DNA of 64,000 nucleotides from Lysobacteraceae bacterium. Lineage in GTDB: Bacteria; Pseudomonadota; Gammaproteobacteria; Xanthomonadales; Xanthomonadaceae. Position 1 is the stretch's first letter. Every line of letters starts with the position of its first letter. The stretch is taken from positions 62,001 to 126,000 of the forward strand of contig QBLY01000001.1 in assembly GCA_003241895.1 (NCBI GenBank), written 5' to 3'. The notes below the pieces were generated by a model. That model was not told the DNA's origin, did no database searches, and worked only from the letters and a program-made list of their open reading frames with translations. Below are positions 20,311-30,020 of the stretch, piece after piece. Made by a program: the position numbers and the translations under genes.

Positions 20311-20901
20311 TCAACCCCTCAGTGCCGGCAGGGGCTGGCCCTGCGGTACGAACGCCAGCGCCAGGCCGTTGTTGCACCAGCGCTCGCCGCGCGGCGCCGG
20401 ACCGTCATCGAACACGTGCCCCTGGTGGCCGCCGCAGCGCGCACAGTGGTATTCCGTGCGCGGCCAGATCAGCTTGAAGTCCCGCTTGGTGCCCATGCGG
20501 CCGGCGATCGGCGCGGTGAAGCTGGGCCAGCCGGTGCCGCTGTCGAACTTGGTGGTGCTGTCGAACAGCGGCAGCTGGCAGGCAGCGCAAACGAAGGTGC
20601 CGTCGCGCTTTTCCTTGTCCAGCGGACTGCTGAAGGCGACTTCGGTGTCTTCATCGAACAGTACCTCGTAGGCGGCGGGGCTCACCTTGTCGCGCCAATA
20701 GGAATGCGGGACGTCCAACATCTTCACTTCGCCCATGGACTGGTTGGCGCCACTGGACCCGGCGGCGGACTTTGCCGCCGCCGACCCCTGCGCCGTGGCG
20801 GATGCGGCGTTCGTTCCAGGGGAAGCCTGCGAACAGGCAGGCAACAGGGGCAGGGCCGCGAGGGCGGCGATACCATGCAACAGGGTGCGTCGGTTCATCA
20901 T
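20311..20901 (-). CDS. msrB: Peptide-methionine (R)-S-oxide reductase MsrB, exported lipoprotein form
   Basis: MsrB reduces the R epimer of methionine sulfoxide. Two zinc pairs are seen (CAAC and CARC), with GTGWPSF, GGHQGHVFDDGP and the catalytic RWCNNG. The N-terminus has MNRRTLLHG with a lipobox-like LPAC, so it could use Tat or Sec export and lipidation. A Ser/Ala/Gly-rich linker follows. It is the first gene of msrB-msrA. Local export of both epimer reductases suggests periplasmic protein repair. Confidence 0.93.
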   Translation of the reverse strand: MMNRRTLLHGIAALAALPLLPACSQASPGTNAASATAQGSAAAKSAAGSSGANQSMGEVKMLDVPHSYWRDKVSPAAYEVLFDEDTEVAFSSPLDKEKRDGTFVCAACQLPLFDSTTKFDSGTGWPSFTAPIAGRMGTKRDFKLIWPRTEYHCARCGGHQGHVFDDGPAPRGERWCNNGLALAFVPQGQPLPALRG

Positions 20902-21146
20902 TTCGCTCCGCGGCCGGCGTGGCTTCCATATGAGTCTCTTGATACGGCAAAGGATGCTCCAGGGATGTGAAAATCAGTTGGGGGTTTAGTTTCCGTACAG
21001 CGGCGGCGGCACGCCCTGCCGCTGCCTGATCCGGCGCAGCGGGTGTATCCGCAGTCGATTTCCCCGGATCCAAACCCCTGTGTGGGTATGCACAAGGGTG
21101 GGTTAGCATCGTTGTTTCGCCAGTGCCGATGGAGTGGAGTACTGCC

Positions 21147-22538
21147 ATGACAGAACCACGCTCGGATGCCTTCGTCTTTTTCGGTGCCACCGGCGACTTG
21201 GCGTACAAGAAGATCTTCCCGGCGCTGCAGGCGTTGGTTCGCGCCGGCGAGCTGGACATTCCGATCATTGGCGTGGCCCGCGCCGGATGGACCTTGGACA
21301 AACTGCGCGAGCGCGCGCGCCGCAGCCTGGATGACAATGGCGGTCTCGACGCCGACGCCTTCGCCAGGTTGTCGGCGCAACTGAAATACGTCGATGGCGA
21401 CTACGCGGATCCGGCGACATACCAGCGCCTGAAGCAGACGCTGGGCACCGCCACCCGGCCGCTGCACTATCTGGCGATTCCACCGAGCCTGTTCGGCACA
21501 GTAGTCCAGGGCCTGGGGAACGCCGGCTGTGCCACCCATGCCCGGGTGATCGTCGAAAAGCCCTTTGGTCGCAATCTTGCCTCCGCACAGGCGCTCAACC
21601 GCACGCTGCACGAGGTATTCGCCGAATCTTCAGTGTTCCGCATCGATCACTACCTGGGCAAGGAGGCGGTGCAGAACCTGCTGTACTTCCGCTTCGCCAA
21701 CGCCTTCCTGGAGCCGGTCTGGAATCGCAACCATGTCGACAGTGTGCAGATCACCATGGCCGAGGACTTCGGCGTGCTGGGCCGCGGCGCGTTTTACGAA
21801 GAGGTCGGAACGCTCCGCGACGTCGTGCAGAACCACATGCTGCAGGTGATCGCCCTGCTGGCGATGGATGCGCCGACAGGGCGCGATACGGAGTCCGTAC
21901 GCGCCGAGAAGCTGCGTATTTTTCGCGCGATGCGGCCGCTGGACCCGGCGCAACTGGTGCGCGGCCAGTACCGCGGCTATCGCGACGAGAAGGGCGTGGC
22001 GGCAGATTCCCAGGTTGAAACCTTTGCCGCGCTTTGCCTGTACATCGACACCTGGCGCTGGGCCGGCGTGCCGTTCAACATCCGGGCCGGCAAGTGCCTG
22101 CCAATCACCGCCACCGAAGTCAGGGTGAACCTGAAGTGCCCACCGCTGGCGATCTTCGACGAGATCAGCGCGGCCACGTCGAACTATTTCCGTTTCCGGC
22201 TCAGCCCCGATGTGACGATCTCGGCGGGCGCACGGGTCAAGCAGCACGGCGAGACCATGAGCGGCGAGCCGGTGGAGCTGATTGCCCGCCATGAGCCACC
22301 CGGACAGGACCTGCCTTACGAGCGACTGCTGCGCGCCGCGCTGCGCGGCGACCCCGCGCTCTTCACGCGCGACGATAGCGTAGAGGCGGCTTGGCGGGTG
22401 ATCGCCCCTGCGCTTGCCGATGGCGGTCCGGTGCAGGACTACGCGCCCGGCAGTTGGGGACCGTCGGCTGCAGCGGACATCTTTGTCGGTGATGCGGGCT
22501 GGCATGATCCAAAGCCCGAGGAGTCGGCACCGTGTTGA
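21147..22538 (+). CDS. zwf: Glucose-6-phosphate 1-dehydrogenase
   Basis: Zwf oxidises glucose 6-phosphate to 6-phosphogluconolactone with NADP+ (or NAD+). The nucleotide motif GATGDLA lies near the N-terminus and the active-site signature RIDHYLGKE is intact. The length of 463 residues is typical or slightly short. ATG 21147 has GGAGTGGAG upstream. It converges on gnd with 85 bp between. No pgl gene is adjacent. Confidence 0.95.
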   Translation: MTEPRSDAFVFFGATGDLAYKKIFPALQALVRAGELDIPIIGVARAGWTLDKLRERARRSLDDNGGLDADAFARLSAQLKYVDGDYADPATYQRLKQTLGTATRPLHYLAIPPSLFGTVVQGLGNAGCATHARVIVEKPFGRNLASAQALNRTLHEVFAESSVFRIDHYLGKEAVQNLLYFRFANAFLEPVWNRNHVDSVQITMAEDFGVLGRGAFYEEVGTLRDVVQNHMLQVIALLAMDAPTGRDTESVRAEKLRIFRAMRPLDPAQLVRGQYRGYRDEKGVAADSQVETFAALCLYIDTWRWAGVPFNIRAGKCLPITATEVRVNLKCPPLAIFDEISAATSNYFRFRLSPDVTISAGARVKQHGETMSGEPVELIARHEPPGQDLPYERLLRAALRGDPALFTRDDSVEAAWRVIAPALADGGPVQDYAPGSWGPSAAADIFVGDAGWHDPKPEESAPC

Positions 22539-22623
22539 TCGGCTGCGACGCCCCAACTGACGCCGCGCAGCGTTTCAGCATAGGCGAGCGACGCCGCACG
22601 CCCACCGAGTTCGGCAGGAATGG

Positions 22624-23643
22624 CTACTTTCCCGCCGACTTCTCGATGTGCCCGCCGAACTCGAACCGCATCGCGGACAGCAGCTTGTCGGCAAACTCGG
22701 CTTCGCCGCGTGAGTTGAATCGCGAGTAGAGCGCGGTGCTGAGCACCGGGGTCGGGACGCCCGCGTCGATGGCAGTCTTGATCGTCCAGCGCCCTTCACC
22801 GGAATCCGATACCCGGCCCTCGAACGTCGCGAGCGTCGGATCCCTGGTCAGCGCAGCGGCGGTCAAGTCCAGCAGCCAGGACGAGACCACGCTGCCGCGC
22901 CTCCAGACCTCGGCGATGTCGCGCACATTGAGATCGAACTGGAAAGCCTCGGGGTTTCGCAGCGGAGTCGTTTCGGCATCGGCGGCGTGTGCGTCCTTGC
23001 CCACATTGGCGTGCTTGAGAATGTTCATGCCTTCGGCATACGCCGCCATCAGTCCGTATTCGATGCCGTTGTGCACCATTTTCACGAAGTGGCCGGCGCC
23101 GCTCGGCCCGCAGTGCAGATAGCCCTGTTCGGCAGTACCGTCCAGCTTGTCGCGCCCGAGGGTGGCTGGGATGCTGCCCACGCCGGGTGCCAGCGTCCTG
23201 AACACCGGGTCGAGCCGCTTCACCGCCTGATCCGGTCCGCCGATCATGAGGCTGTAGCCGCGCTCCAGGCCCAGCACGCCGCCGCTCGTGCCGCAATCGA
23301 TGTAGTGGATCTTCCTGGCTGCCAGTTCCCTGGCAGTCCGCTGGGTATCCACATAGTAGGAATTGCCGCCGTTGACGAGGATGTCGCCTGGCTCGAGGTG
23401 GGGCAGGAGGTCGGTGATGAGCTGGTCCACGAACGCCGCTGGAACCATCATCCAGATTGCGCGCGGTTGCTCCAGTTTCGCCACGAGGTCTGCGAGCGAG
23501 GTGGCGCCTATGGCCGCTTCCTCCGTCATCTGCTTCACTGCCATCGGCGATGTGTCGAAAACCACGCAACGATGGCCCCCTTGGATCAGCCGTCGCGCCA
23601 TGTTGGCGCCCATTCTTCCTAGACCGATCATTCCGATTTGCAT
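22624..23643 (-). CDS. gnd: 6-phosphogluconate dehydrogenase, short (about 340-residue) type
   Basis: Gnd decarboxylates 6-phosphogluconate to ribulose 5-phosphate. Motifs are GLGRMGANM, NGGNSYY, CGTSGG and GPSGAGHFVKMVHNGIEYG. At 339 residues it belongs to the short class (YqeC/GndA-like), many members of which prefer NAD+. ATG 23643 has GGAGACACCC upstream; a longer in-frame extension is not supported. It is convergent with zwf, and together they give the oxidative pentose branch. Confidence 0.93.
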   Translation of the reverse strand: MQIGMIGLGRMGANMARRLIQGGHRCVVFDTSPMAVKQMTEEAAIGATSLADLVAKLEQPRAIWMMVPAAFVDQLITDLLPHLEPGDILVNGGNSYYVDTQRTARELAARKIHYIDCGTSGGVLGLERGYSLMIGGPDQAVKRLDPVFRTLAPGVGSIPATLGRDKLDGTAEQGYLHCGPSGAGHFVKMVHNGIEYGLMAAYAEGMNILKHANVGKDAHAADAETTPLRNPEAFQFDLNVRDIAEVWRRGSVVSSWLLDLTAAALTRDPTLATFEGRVSDSGEGRWTIKTAIDAGVPTPVLSTALYSRFNSRGEAEFADKLLSAMRFEFGGHIEKSAGK

Positions 23644-23771
23644 GGGTGTCTCCCGTTGGAGCGCGGTTGGAGTCCGCATAATGTATACCGCCCAAGGTTT
23701 TTTGCGTTCGGGTTCTACCCCGATTCGGCGGACACTTTCACTTAGATCCATACTGGGTCAAAGCAGTGTCC

Positions 23772-24161
23772 ATGTCCAAGCGCAAGGGTTACAGCCCGGA
23801 GTACAAGCAGGAGTTGGTCGATTTGGCCCGCAGGTCAAAGTCCAGCTACCGAAAGACCGCCCTGGAGGTTGGCGTCACCCCGGCCCTGCTGACCCGCTGG
23901 GTCCGCGCGGCTGAGGCCGGCGTAACCAAGGCCTTCCCTGGCGGCGGAACGCCACCCAAAGCAGACGTCGAATGTCGCGTCCGTTACAAATCTGCGATCG
24001 AATTCCTCATCGAAACACAGAATGGTCGTGCGTCCTTGAACTCGCAGCAGTGCACGAAAGAAGGCCTGGGTGTCTCAGGCAGCCGGCGCGGCTCCGTCGC
24101 GATCGGGCCGCTGAACCTGCGGGTGAACTCAGGTTCGCAAGACCGCTTGAGGTCAGCCTAG
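23772..24161 (+). mobile_element. IS3-family transposase OrfA remnant
   Basis: The first ~60 codons read as an IS3 OrfA helix-turn-helix (MSKRKGYSPEYKQELVDLAR, then ALLTRWVRAAEAG and AFPGGGTP). After this the sequence loses family character and runs into an unrelated frame; no OrfB follows. Just upstream, CGGCGGACACTTTCACTT may be what is left of the IS end. This scrap marks the left border of the accessory region beside gnd. Confidence 0.7.
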
Positions 24162-25124
24162 AGTCACCACGACATTTCCTTTTTTTCGGCCGGAGTCGAC
24201 GTACTGGTGAGCCTCAACGATCTGCTCGAAGGCAAAACGCCGATCGATCACTGGTCTGAAATGCCCCGCCTCTGCCAATTCAGCAAGAAACAGCAAGTCC
24301 TCTTGGCACTCGGCCGCGACGCCGGCGACGATAGCCCTGGTGGTTGTCATGGAAACCCATGGGATGGCGAGCATGTCCGGTAGCCCCGCTAGAACCAGAA
24401 GCAGGCGGCCTCCAGGTCTCAGTGAGCCCTTGCTTCGGAAATACGGCGCCGTGCCGGCGGTATCCATGATGACGTCATAGACTTCTCCATTCTTCGTGAA
24501 GTCTTCTTCGGTGTAGTCAATCACGTGATCGGCGCCCAGAGACCTCACCATTTCCAGGTTCGCGGAGCTGCACACTCCGGTTACATCGGCGCCGAAGTAT
24601 CTGGCAAGTTGTACCGCCGCCGTGCCTACGCTTCCTGAAGCACCGTTAATGAGCACTTTTTCTCCCCGTTTTAGATTTCCTCTCCGGAAGAAGTCCAGTG
24701 CGGTGGTGCCGCCGAACGAAAGTGCAGCGGCCTCGTCGGGCGTCAAGTTCCGAGGTTTTAACGCCAACATTCCTGTTTCTCGCATGCACTTGTATTCCGC
24801 GTGACAGCCCATGGAGGTGCCACCAAACGCGAAGACCTGATCACCGGCCTTGAAATTGACAACCTCGCTACCAACCGCCTCGATCTCCCCAGCGAGCTCC
24901 GTTCCGAGAATTGGTCGCCTTGGCCTGAAGAATCCAAGCGCGATTCGCGCTATCAGTCCCAAGCCCACTGGCATACGGAGACTACGCACCCTTGAGTCCC
25001 CGGAGGTCACAGTGGTTGCATGCAGCCTTATGAGAACTTCATCTTTCTGAGGGATGGGCTTTGCCAAACACATCAGACGAAGCACGTCCGGCGCCCCATA
25101 TGTTTCATAAACGAACGCTTTCAT
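24153..25124 (-). CDS. Zinc-independent NAD(P)-dependent alcohol dehydrogenase/quinone oxidoreductase-like
   Basis: The product has 323 residues of the medium-chain dehydrogenase/reductase family. An N-terminal GroES-like part (MKAFVYETYGAPDVLRL) precedes a Rossmann domain with GASGSVGTAAVQLA and LGADHVIDY. The structural Cys cluster and catalytic zinc ligands of true alcohol dehydrogenases are not evident, so a quinone or enone reductase is likely. TGGAG lies before the ATG. It follows the serine hydrolase on the same strand after 130 bp and may be transcribed with it. Confidence 0.85.
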   Translation of the reverse strand: MKAFVYETYGAPDVLRLMCLAKPIPQKDEVLIRLHATTVTSGDSRVRSLRMPVGLGLIARIALGFFRPRRPILGTELAGEIEAVGSEVVNFKAGDQVFAFGGTSMGCHAEYKCMRETGMLALKPRNLTPDEAAALSFGGTTALDFFRRGNLKRGEKVLINGASGSVGTAAVQLARYFGADVTGVCSSANLEMVRSLGADHVIDYTEEDFTKNGEVYDVIMDTAGTAPYFRSKGSLRPGGRLLLVLAGLPDMLAIPWVSMTTTRAIVAGVAAECQEDLLFLAELAEAGHFRPVIDRRFAFEQIVEAHQYVDSGRKKGNVVVTLG

Positions 25125-25254
25125 AGCACTCCAGGGTAGGGCGGTTGGTGGCTGTGATCCCTTGCATGGGTACGGCGGGCTCTAACGCGTGCAGCCATGG
25201 CGTTCGGCGCCTACGGTCAGTTTGTTTCGTTGTTTGGGTCACTGCAGGCGATCG

Positions 25255-26784
25255 TTACGGCTTGACCCGCTCAGCAATGTTGATGCCGCCCGGAAAGCGC
25301 AACTCCAGTGTGTCCACAATGCCGGTCCCCTCTGCGCGCTCAAGTGCGACCAGGCGCATCCCGCTGTCGGGTGACAGGAGCTGGTCACGGCTGGACGCTA
25401 CCAAGTGCTTATGCCCGCGCCCCAGGCGCGACCAGGTCAGGTCGCCGCCCGGCCGCCGCTCCACCTGGAAACGCTCCGCCGGGAAGTTGCGCAGCTGGTA
25501 GGTGCCGATGAAAAGGTTTGAGACTTCCTGCGTCGTTGCTATATAAGCCACGTGCTCTGAGACCATGGGATCGGGCCAGCGGTACTGATCGGCAATGCCG
25601 CGGGCCACTTCGTAGGCGAGGGCCATGCCCTCGTCGGCATTAATCATGATCGTCGCACCCTGGCAGGTCTCCGGGAACATCAGCCAAAGGGTGCGGTAGC
25701 CAATCGTGGCGCCGGTGTGACTGAATTTGACGGGCACGCCGTCGGGAGACACTTCCAGCCCCAAGCCCCAGTCGCCGATCTGGCGTCGCATCATTTCTCG
25801 GGCGCTGCCGGGTTCCAGAAGCGCTCCTTTCTCGCCACGCATCGAACGGACCAGTTCAATTGCGAAGCGGGACAGGTCACTGGGCGACGACCAAAGCCCG
25901 GCCGCGGCGTACTCGGGATTCTGTAGCCAGCCGCCCTGGATCGGGGTGCCGTCGGCCTGCGTACCCGTGGCCGCGTCTACTACAGCCGATCCCTCGTTGA
26001 GCGGGTGGTAGACACTGTGCTGCATGCCAGCGGGCAGCAGCACCTGTTCCCGCATCAGGTCCTGAAAGGACTTCTGGCTTGCCTCTTCCATCATCGCCTG
26101 CATCACCATGAAGCCGCCGCCCGAGTAGCTCCAGCGCGTCCCGGGCTTTGTTTCGATCTGCACCGGCCCCGTGTTGGCGGGCGGCTTGCCCTCCAGGATC
26201 TCCGTCAGGGTCGGCAACCTTGCGCCGACCGGATAGCCGTTGAACCCAGCCACGGTCAGGCCGGCGCTATGCGTCAGCAGTTGCCGCAGCGTAACTGGAC
26301 TGTGGTCAAAGGCTTCGGTGCGGGGTAGTGCCCACCCGCCAAGGTGCCGCGACACATCTTCATCCAGCAACAAGAGACCGTCCTCGACAAGCGTCAACGC
26401 CCCTGCCGACGCCACGACCTTGCTAACGGAGCCGGCCTGGAATACGGTTTCGGGGCGCACGGGCCGGCCTTCCGGCGTCGCGTATCCGAAGCCCCTGGCA
26501 TCGACCACCCTGCAGCCTTCCACGATCGCGACACTGACTCCGGGCACCTTGTAGTGCCGCATTCGATCTTCGATTGCAAATCGCTGCCCGCCCGCACCAT
26601 CAAGCTGCACGGTGCGACGCAGGTTCGAGGCATAGGCTGGTGGCTCGAGGTCGCCTGCCACTGCGGTCGGGGAGATAGCAAGTCCGAGAACGAGCAGGGC
26701 TGTCGATCGTTCGTCGATCTCGATGGCGTGGGTAACCGGCGCGGCTAGCGCGGACAGAATGGCAATTGTGAGGGGAATGCGCAT
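25255..26784 (-). CDS. Serine hydrolase, beta-lactamase/PBP4-like (cassette copy 1)
   Basis: The product has 509 residues. The serine-lactamase motifs are SVSK (Ser119-Lys122), YSG in place of YxN, and the HTG box (FSHTGATIGYR). The N-terminus is hydrophobic, consistent with export. A C-terminal beta part follows (YQLRNFPAERFQVE). The ATG chosen is 26784; the open frame extends further upstream without a signal. It lies 3' of an alpha/beta hydrolase gene in the same orientation. A close paralogue lies at 44995-46479. The family includes esterases, D-aminopeptidases and beta-lactamases; the substrate is unknown. Confidence 0.87.
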   Translation of the reverse strand: MRIPLTIAILSALAAPVTHAIEIDERSTALLVLGLAISPTAVAGDLEPPAYASNLRRTVQLDGAGGQRFAIEDRMRHYKVPGVSVAIVEGCRVVDARGFGYATPEGRPVRPETVFQAGSVSKVVASAGALTLVEDGLLLLDEDVSRHLGGWALPRTEAFDHSPVTLRQLLTHSAGLTVAGFNGYPVGARLPTLTEILEGKPPANTGPVQIETKPGTRWSYSGGGFMVMQAMMEEASQKSFQDLMREQVLLPAGMQHSVYHPLNEGSAVVDAATGTQADGTPIQGGWLQNPEYAAAGLWSSPSDLSRFAIELVRSMRGEKGALLEPGSAREMMRRQIGDWGLGLEVSPDGVPVKFSHTGATIGYRTLWLMFPETCQGATIMINADEGMALAYEVARGIADQYRWPDPMVSEHVAYIATTQEVSNLFIGTYQLRNFPAERFQVERRPGGDLTWSRLGRGHKHLVASSRDQLLSPDSGMRLVALERAEGTGIVDTLELRFPGGINIAERVKP

Positions 26785-26981
26785 CGTAGATCTCGGAATG
26801 GCGGCGACCTCGGGCGATAGTCGCGAACGGCGGGCGCCCGGAGAGCGCCCGAATGGGTGGCGTAAAGCATGGGCGCGGCACTCGGCTGCCACAGTTGGTT
26901 CCTGATTTGGTGAAAGTCTGGCCAAGTCACTGATCCAGCCGCTCGGGAAAGTACTGAAGCGATCCAACGCCGCAGGAGTCG

Positions 26982-28358
26982 TTACCTGCTGTTTGCTGCC
27001 ACGTCCTTCATCCATGTCGACATCAGCGCCAGCACTGACGGGGCGACGGTTTCCTCAATCAGGAAGTACTCGCTCAACTTGCCAGTTCTGGCTGTCTGGA
27101 GGTTGTGGTTGATACTTGGAAGCTGGCGCACGGTTGCGTGTGGGTTTCCACCCCGTTCAAGCGCGCGCTCAATCCCTTGAAGATTTTCGGCAGGTGGCAC
27201 CTGCAGGTCTTTGTCGCCCACAAGCGCGAGCACGGGGCATCTCACCTTTTCCAGGTAAGTGCGCGGGTCCAGCGCCAGGAAGCGACGAAACCATGGCGAA
27301 ACCAGGTTCTCGAACGCTTCGGCAGGAAGTCCTTCGGGCGGGATTTCAAGCGTTATTTTGTCCTCAGCCGACAGTGCTTCTGTTGCCATGCGCGTGGCAT
27401 CGAGCGCTTCCTGACGCCCCAGCTTGCTGGCCGCGATTTCGAGCTGTACCCGCTCCAGCTTCTGGTTGAGGCGGATCAGCGGTTCCGGGACTCCGTCGGC
27501 GCGCGCGAATGCGGCTCCCTGCAGGCTCTGGTTTTCCAGACCGGGCAGTCCGGTTCCCGCAAGCATCACGATGAATGCCACGTCCTCCGGCGCTTCGGCG
27601 GCGACCATTGCAGCAATGATTCCGCCCTCACTGTGGCCGACTAGTCCAATCCTTGCCGCATTGATATTCGGTTGCAGTTTCAGGAAGCGAACCGCAGCAA
27701 GAGCATCGGCAGCGTAGTCATCAGTGGTCGAACCCGGATGGAGCGCACCTCCAGTCAGCCCGATTCCGCGCTTATCGTACCGAAGCACCGCAAACCCCTG
27801 TCGAGTCAGGTGATCCGCCAGCACGAGGAGGGTCTTGTGGAGCGACATGCCGGCGTCGCGCGTGTGGGGGCCAGTACCCGCCACCAGTACAACTGCTGGA
27901 AAGTTTGTGCCTGACCCCGGATAGGTAAGCGTGCCCACCGGCGAAACTGCAGGGTTCGGCGTATCGAACATCACTTCCTGCGACTCATACGGTAGCGGTG
28001 CGATGGGATGCTGGGGTCGACGCCGATCCGCGTAGACATGAAAGCGTCCTTTGGCAGAGTCAATCCTGTAAGGCGCTGGAAATCCGCTCGGACCGGTCCC
28101 GGTGACCCAGGTCGTATGGCCCTCCGCAGGCGCTGCCAGCACGTCAGTGAGAACCACGCCCATTTTGTCGAACTCCGCTTCGACTCCCGCGGATGACTCC
28201 GCCGAAAACAGGAATTGTTGTATGGAATTCGTGCGGGCTGGAGTGCCTTCTTGCGCCGCTGCTGCAAGCGCACCGGCGGAAAGTGCCAGCGAGCAAGCCA
28301 ACAAGCACATCCAGAGCTTGGCGGGGAAAGAACGGGTTCTGATCACGGGAATCACCAA
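26982..28358 (-). CDS. Secreted alpha/beta hydrolase (cassette copy 1)
   Basis: The product has about 458 residues. A signal peptide (CLLACSLALSAGALAAAA) precedes an unknown N-terminal domain and an alpha/beta hydrolase fold with nucleophile elbow GHSEGG (Ser243), an acid region LVGDKDLQVPP and a His region INHNLQ. It belongs with the dienelactone hydrolase/acyl-peptidase-like group. The start is a TTG or the next GTG codon (GTGATTCC is shared with copy 2), so the exact start is uncertain. A BlaI-type operator lies 25 bp upstream, and blaR1-blaI lie just beyond. Confidence 0.85.
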   Translation of the reverse strand: MVIPVIRTRSFPAKLWMCLLACSLALSAGALAAAAQEGTPARTNSIQQFLFSAESSAGVEAEFDKMGVVLTDVLAAPAEGHTTWVTGTGPSGFPAPYRIDSAKGRFHVYADRRRPQHPIAPLPYESQEVMFDTPNPAVSPVGTLTYPGSGTNFPAVVLVAGTGPHTRDAGMSLHKTLLVLADHLTRQGFAVLRYDKRGIGLTGGALHPGSTTDDYAADALAAVRFLKLQPNINAARIGLVGHSEGGIIAAMVAAEAPEDVAFIVMLAGTGLPGLENQSLQGAAFARADGVPEPLIRLNQKLERVQLEIAASKLGRQEALDATRMATEALSAEDKITLEIPPEGLPAEAFENLVSPWFRRFLALDPRTYLEKVRCPVLALVGDKDLQVPPAENLQGIERALERGGNPHATVRQLPSINHNLQTARTGKLSEYFLIEETVAPSVLALMSTWMKDVAANSR

Positions 28359-28382
28359 TTCGAGGGCGACAAGTCGCGGGGC

Positions 28383-28403
28383 GTACTACTATGCGGTTAG
28401 TAC
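28383..28403. promoter_or_regulatory. BlaI-type operator before the hydrolase cassette
   Basis: The imperfect dyad GTACTACTATGCGGTTAGTAC lies about 25 bp upstream of the hydrolase start. Its 16-bp core TACTATGCGGTTAGTA differs at only two bases from the core at 30441-30456 in front of blaI. Shared operators in two promoter regions suggest that BlaI represses both its own operon and the hydrolase cassette. The binding is inferred. Confidence 0.6.
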
Positions 28404-28418
28404 ATTAGGTCAAAAAAC

Positions 28419-30020
28419 TCAGCCGGCAAACGGCTGCACATCCAAGGTGGTAATGGCCCAGATCCCCTGCGCACGCGTTGCGAACACGACGATTCGGGCC
28501 AGGCCCTGGGGTCCACTGAGCACGAAAGAAAGACTCGCATTGCCGGTTTCGTCGTTGCTGCCGTGCATGCGCATCTCACCGTCGATCGAGTCAGGCATCA
28601 CTGCCATCGGGTTGCCGATCCTCTTGCCCACAGCCGAATCCGCAGCGACCAGACGGAGGATCGACTTGAAGTCGGCCGAGTCCGCGACGGACGGGGGCGG
28701 CGGTGGCGTTGGAGGTGCGGGTGGTGCTGACGGACCGCCCTCGGTCATCGGCAATGGCGGCGATGGCGGAGCCGCAGACGGCGGCGGAGGCGGTGACGGA
28801 GGTGCCGGAACACTCAGGCGTGCCACTTCATTGATCCACGAGCGCGCAGCGGAGTCGATCACTTGCGGCGTGCCATCCTCTTTGTAGGCCTCGGTAATTC
28901 GGCCGCGGGCGTCGACACTGGCGCGGTAGTAGCGTTGCTTGTCCAGGCCACGGGCAGTGATCTCACGGTAGTCGCCGGGACGCAGGGTGCCTTCGGTGGA
29001 CGATTCGATGCGCAGTAGAGGCAACTGGTGCTTGGAAGGATCCAACTGCGTGGCGATCGCGATGCCCGAGGCCAACAAAGCGACAAGGCCGAGCGGCATC
29101 CACCGGCTAGTGCGAGCGGGCGGACGAGACAGTAGACGTGTAATGCGTTTCATGAGTGAGCCTCCTTGGGCTGCAAGCAACAAGCGGGGGACGGAATATC
29201 GATGGCGCTCGAGATCGGCAAGCGCCTCGGCCAGGGCGATCGCGTCCCCGCAGGCCGCGACCGCCAGATCATCACAAGCATTTTCGCGTTCCTGCCGGAT
29301 GCGCCGGCTCAACCACCATGCGCACGGGTGGAAGAACAACAGGGACTCGGCCACGCACTGCAGGGCATTCCATAGCCAGTCCAGGCGACGGATGTGTGCC
29401 AACTCATGGGCGAGCAGCGCCTCGAATTGCTCACGCGGTAGCCGGGTCAACAGCGACAGCGGCAACCAGATCACCGGCCGCAAGACACGCGCGGTGAACG
29501 GCGCCACGACATCGTCGGCAAGGCGCACGGCTACCGTGCGCGAAATCCGCAAGGCTTGCTGCAGCGCGTCCATCCGTTGCTGCCATTCCGGCGGCAATGG
29601 CTGGAACGGGTGGCGCTCCAGCGCGCGAATCAAGCGCCAACCACCCAGTTGCCGCAGGAGCATCACCGCAACGCCCAGCAGCCACAGCAGGCTCAACGCC
29701 GCCGCCAATCCGTTGGATTGCTGCACGAACACACCAGGCGTGGCGCCGATTGCCGGTGCCGTCATCGCCGGTAGAATTCCAGCGTTCACCTCGGTGGAGG
29801 GCTGCGACCAGAAACGCGATAAGGTCAATGAGGGAACCGCAACCATCGCCAGCAGGAATGCCATCCCGACCGTGTGGCGCAATGCAGCACCGTGGCGGTC
29901 CAGTAACCGCAATGTGAGCGCCGCCATCGCTGCCAGCAGCGCGCCCTGCCAAAGCGAATGCAGCAGCGCCAGGGCCAGTGCCGGCGCGAATCCGAACTGC
30001 GCGTTCCACAGCACGTCCAT
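28419..30020 (-). CDS. M56-family BlaR1-like membrane metallopeptidase without PBP sensor
   Basis: The product has 533 residues. Several N-terminal membrane helices flank a cytoplasmic M56 zinc peptidase with HELAH (His205-His209) and ERENACDD downstream. In BlaR1 the extracellular C-terminus is a penicillin-binding sensor; here it is instead a Pro-rich stretch (about 395-440, runs of PPPPP) within a small unknown domain, and no SxxK sensor is visible. It is coupled to blaI (its start touches the blaI stop). It probably signals by cleaving BlaI, but the inducing signal is unlikely to be a classical beta-lactam. Confidence 0.88.
   Translation of the reverse strand: MDVLWNAQFGFAPALALALLHSLWQGALLAAMAALTLRLLDRHGAALRHTVGMAFLLAMVAVPSLTLSRFWSQPSTEVNAGILPAMTAPAIGATPGVFVQQSNGLAAALSLLWLLGVAVMLLRQLGGWRLIRALERHPFQPLPPEWQQRMDALQQALRISRTVAVRLADDVVAPFTARVLRPVIWLPLSLLTRLPREQFEALLAHELAHIRRLDWLWNALQCVAESLLFFHPCAWWLSRRIRQERENACDDLAVAACGDAIALAEALADLERHRYSVPRLLLAAQGGSLMKRITRLLSRPPARTSRWMPLGLVALLASGIAIATQLDPSKHQLPLLRIESSTEGTLRPGDYREITARGLDKQRYYRASVDARGRITEAYKEDGTPQVIDSAARSWINEVARLSVPAPPSPPPPPSAAPPSPPLPMTEGGPSAPPAPPTPPPPPSVADSADFKSILRLVAADSAVGKRIGNPMAVMPDSIDGEMRMHGSNDETGNASLSFVLSGPQGLARIVVFATRAQGIWAITTLDVQPFAG

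Noticed and set aside
28680-28810. A GGCGGTGGC-type repeat array
   Set aside because: It encodes the Pro-rich tail of the BlaR1-like protein on the minus strand, and the repeats are irregular. It is not a CRISPR or a regulatory array.
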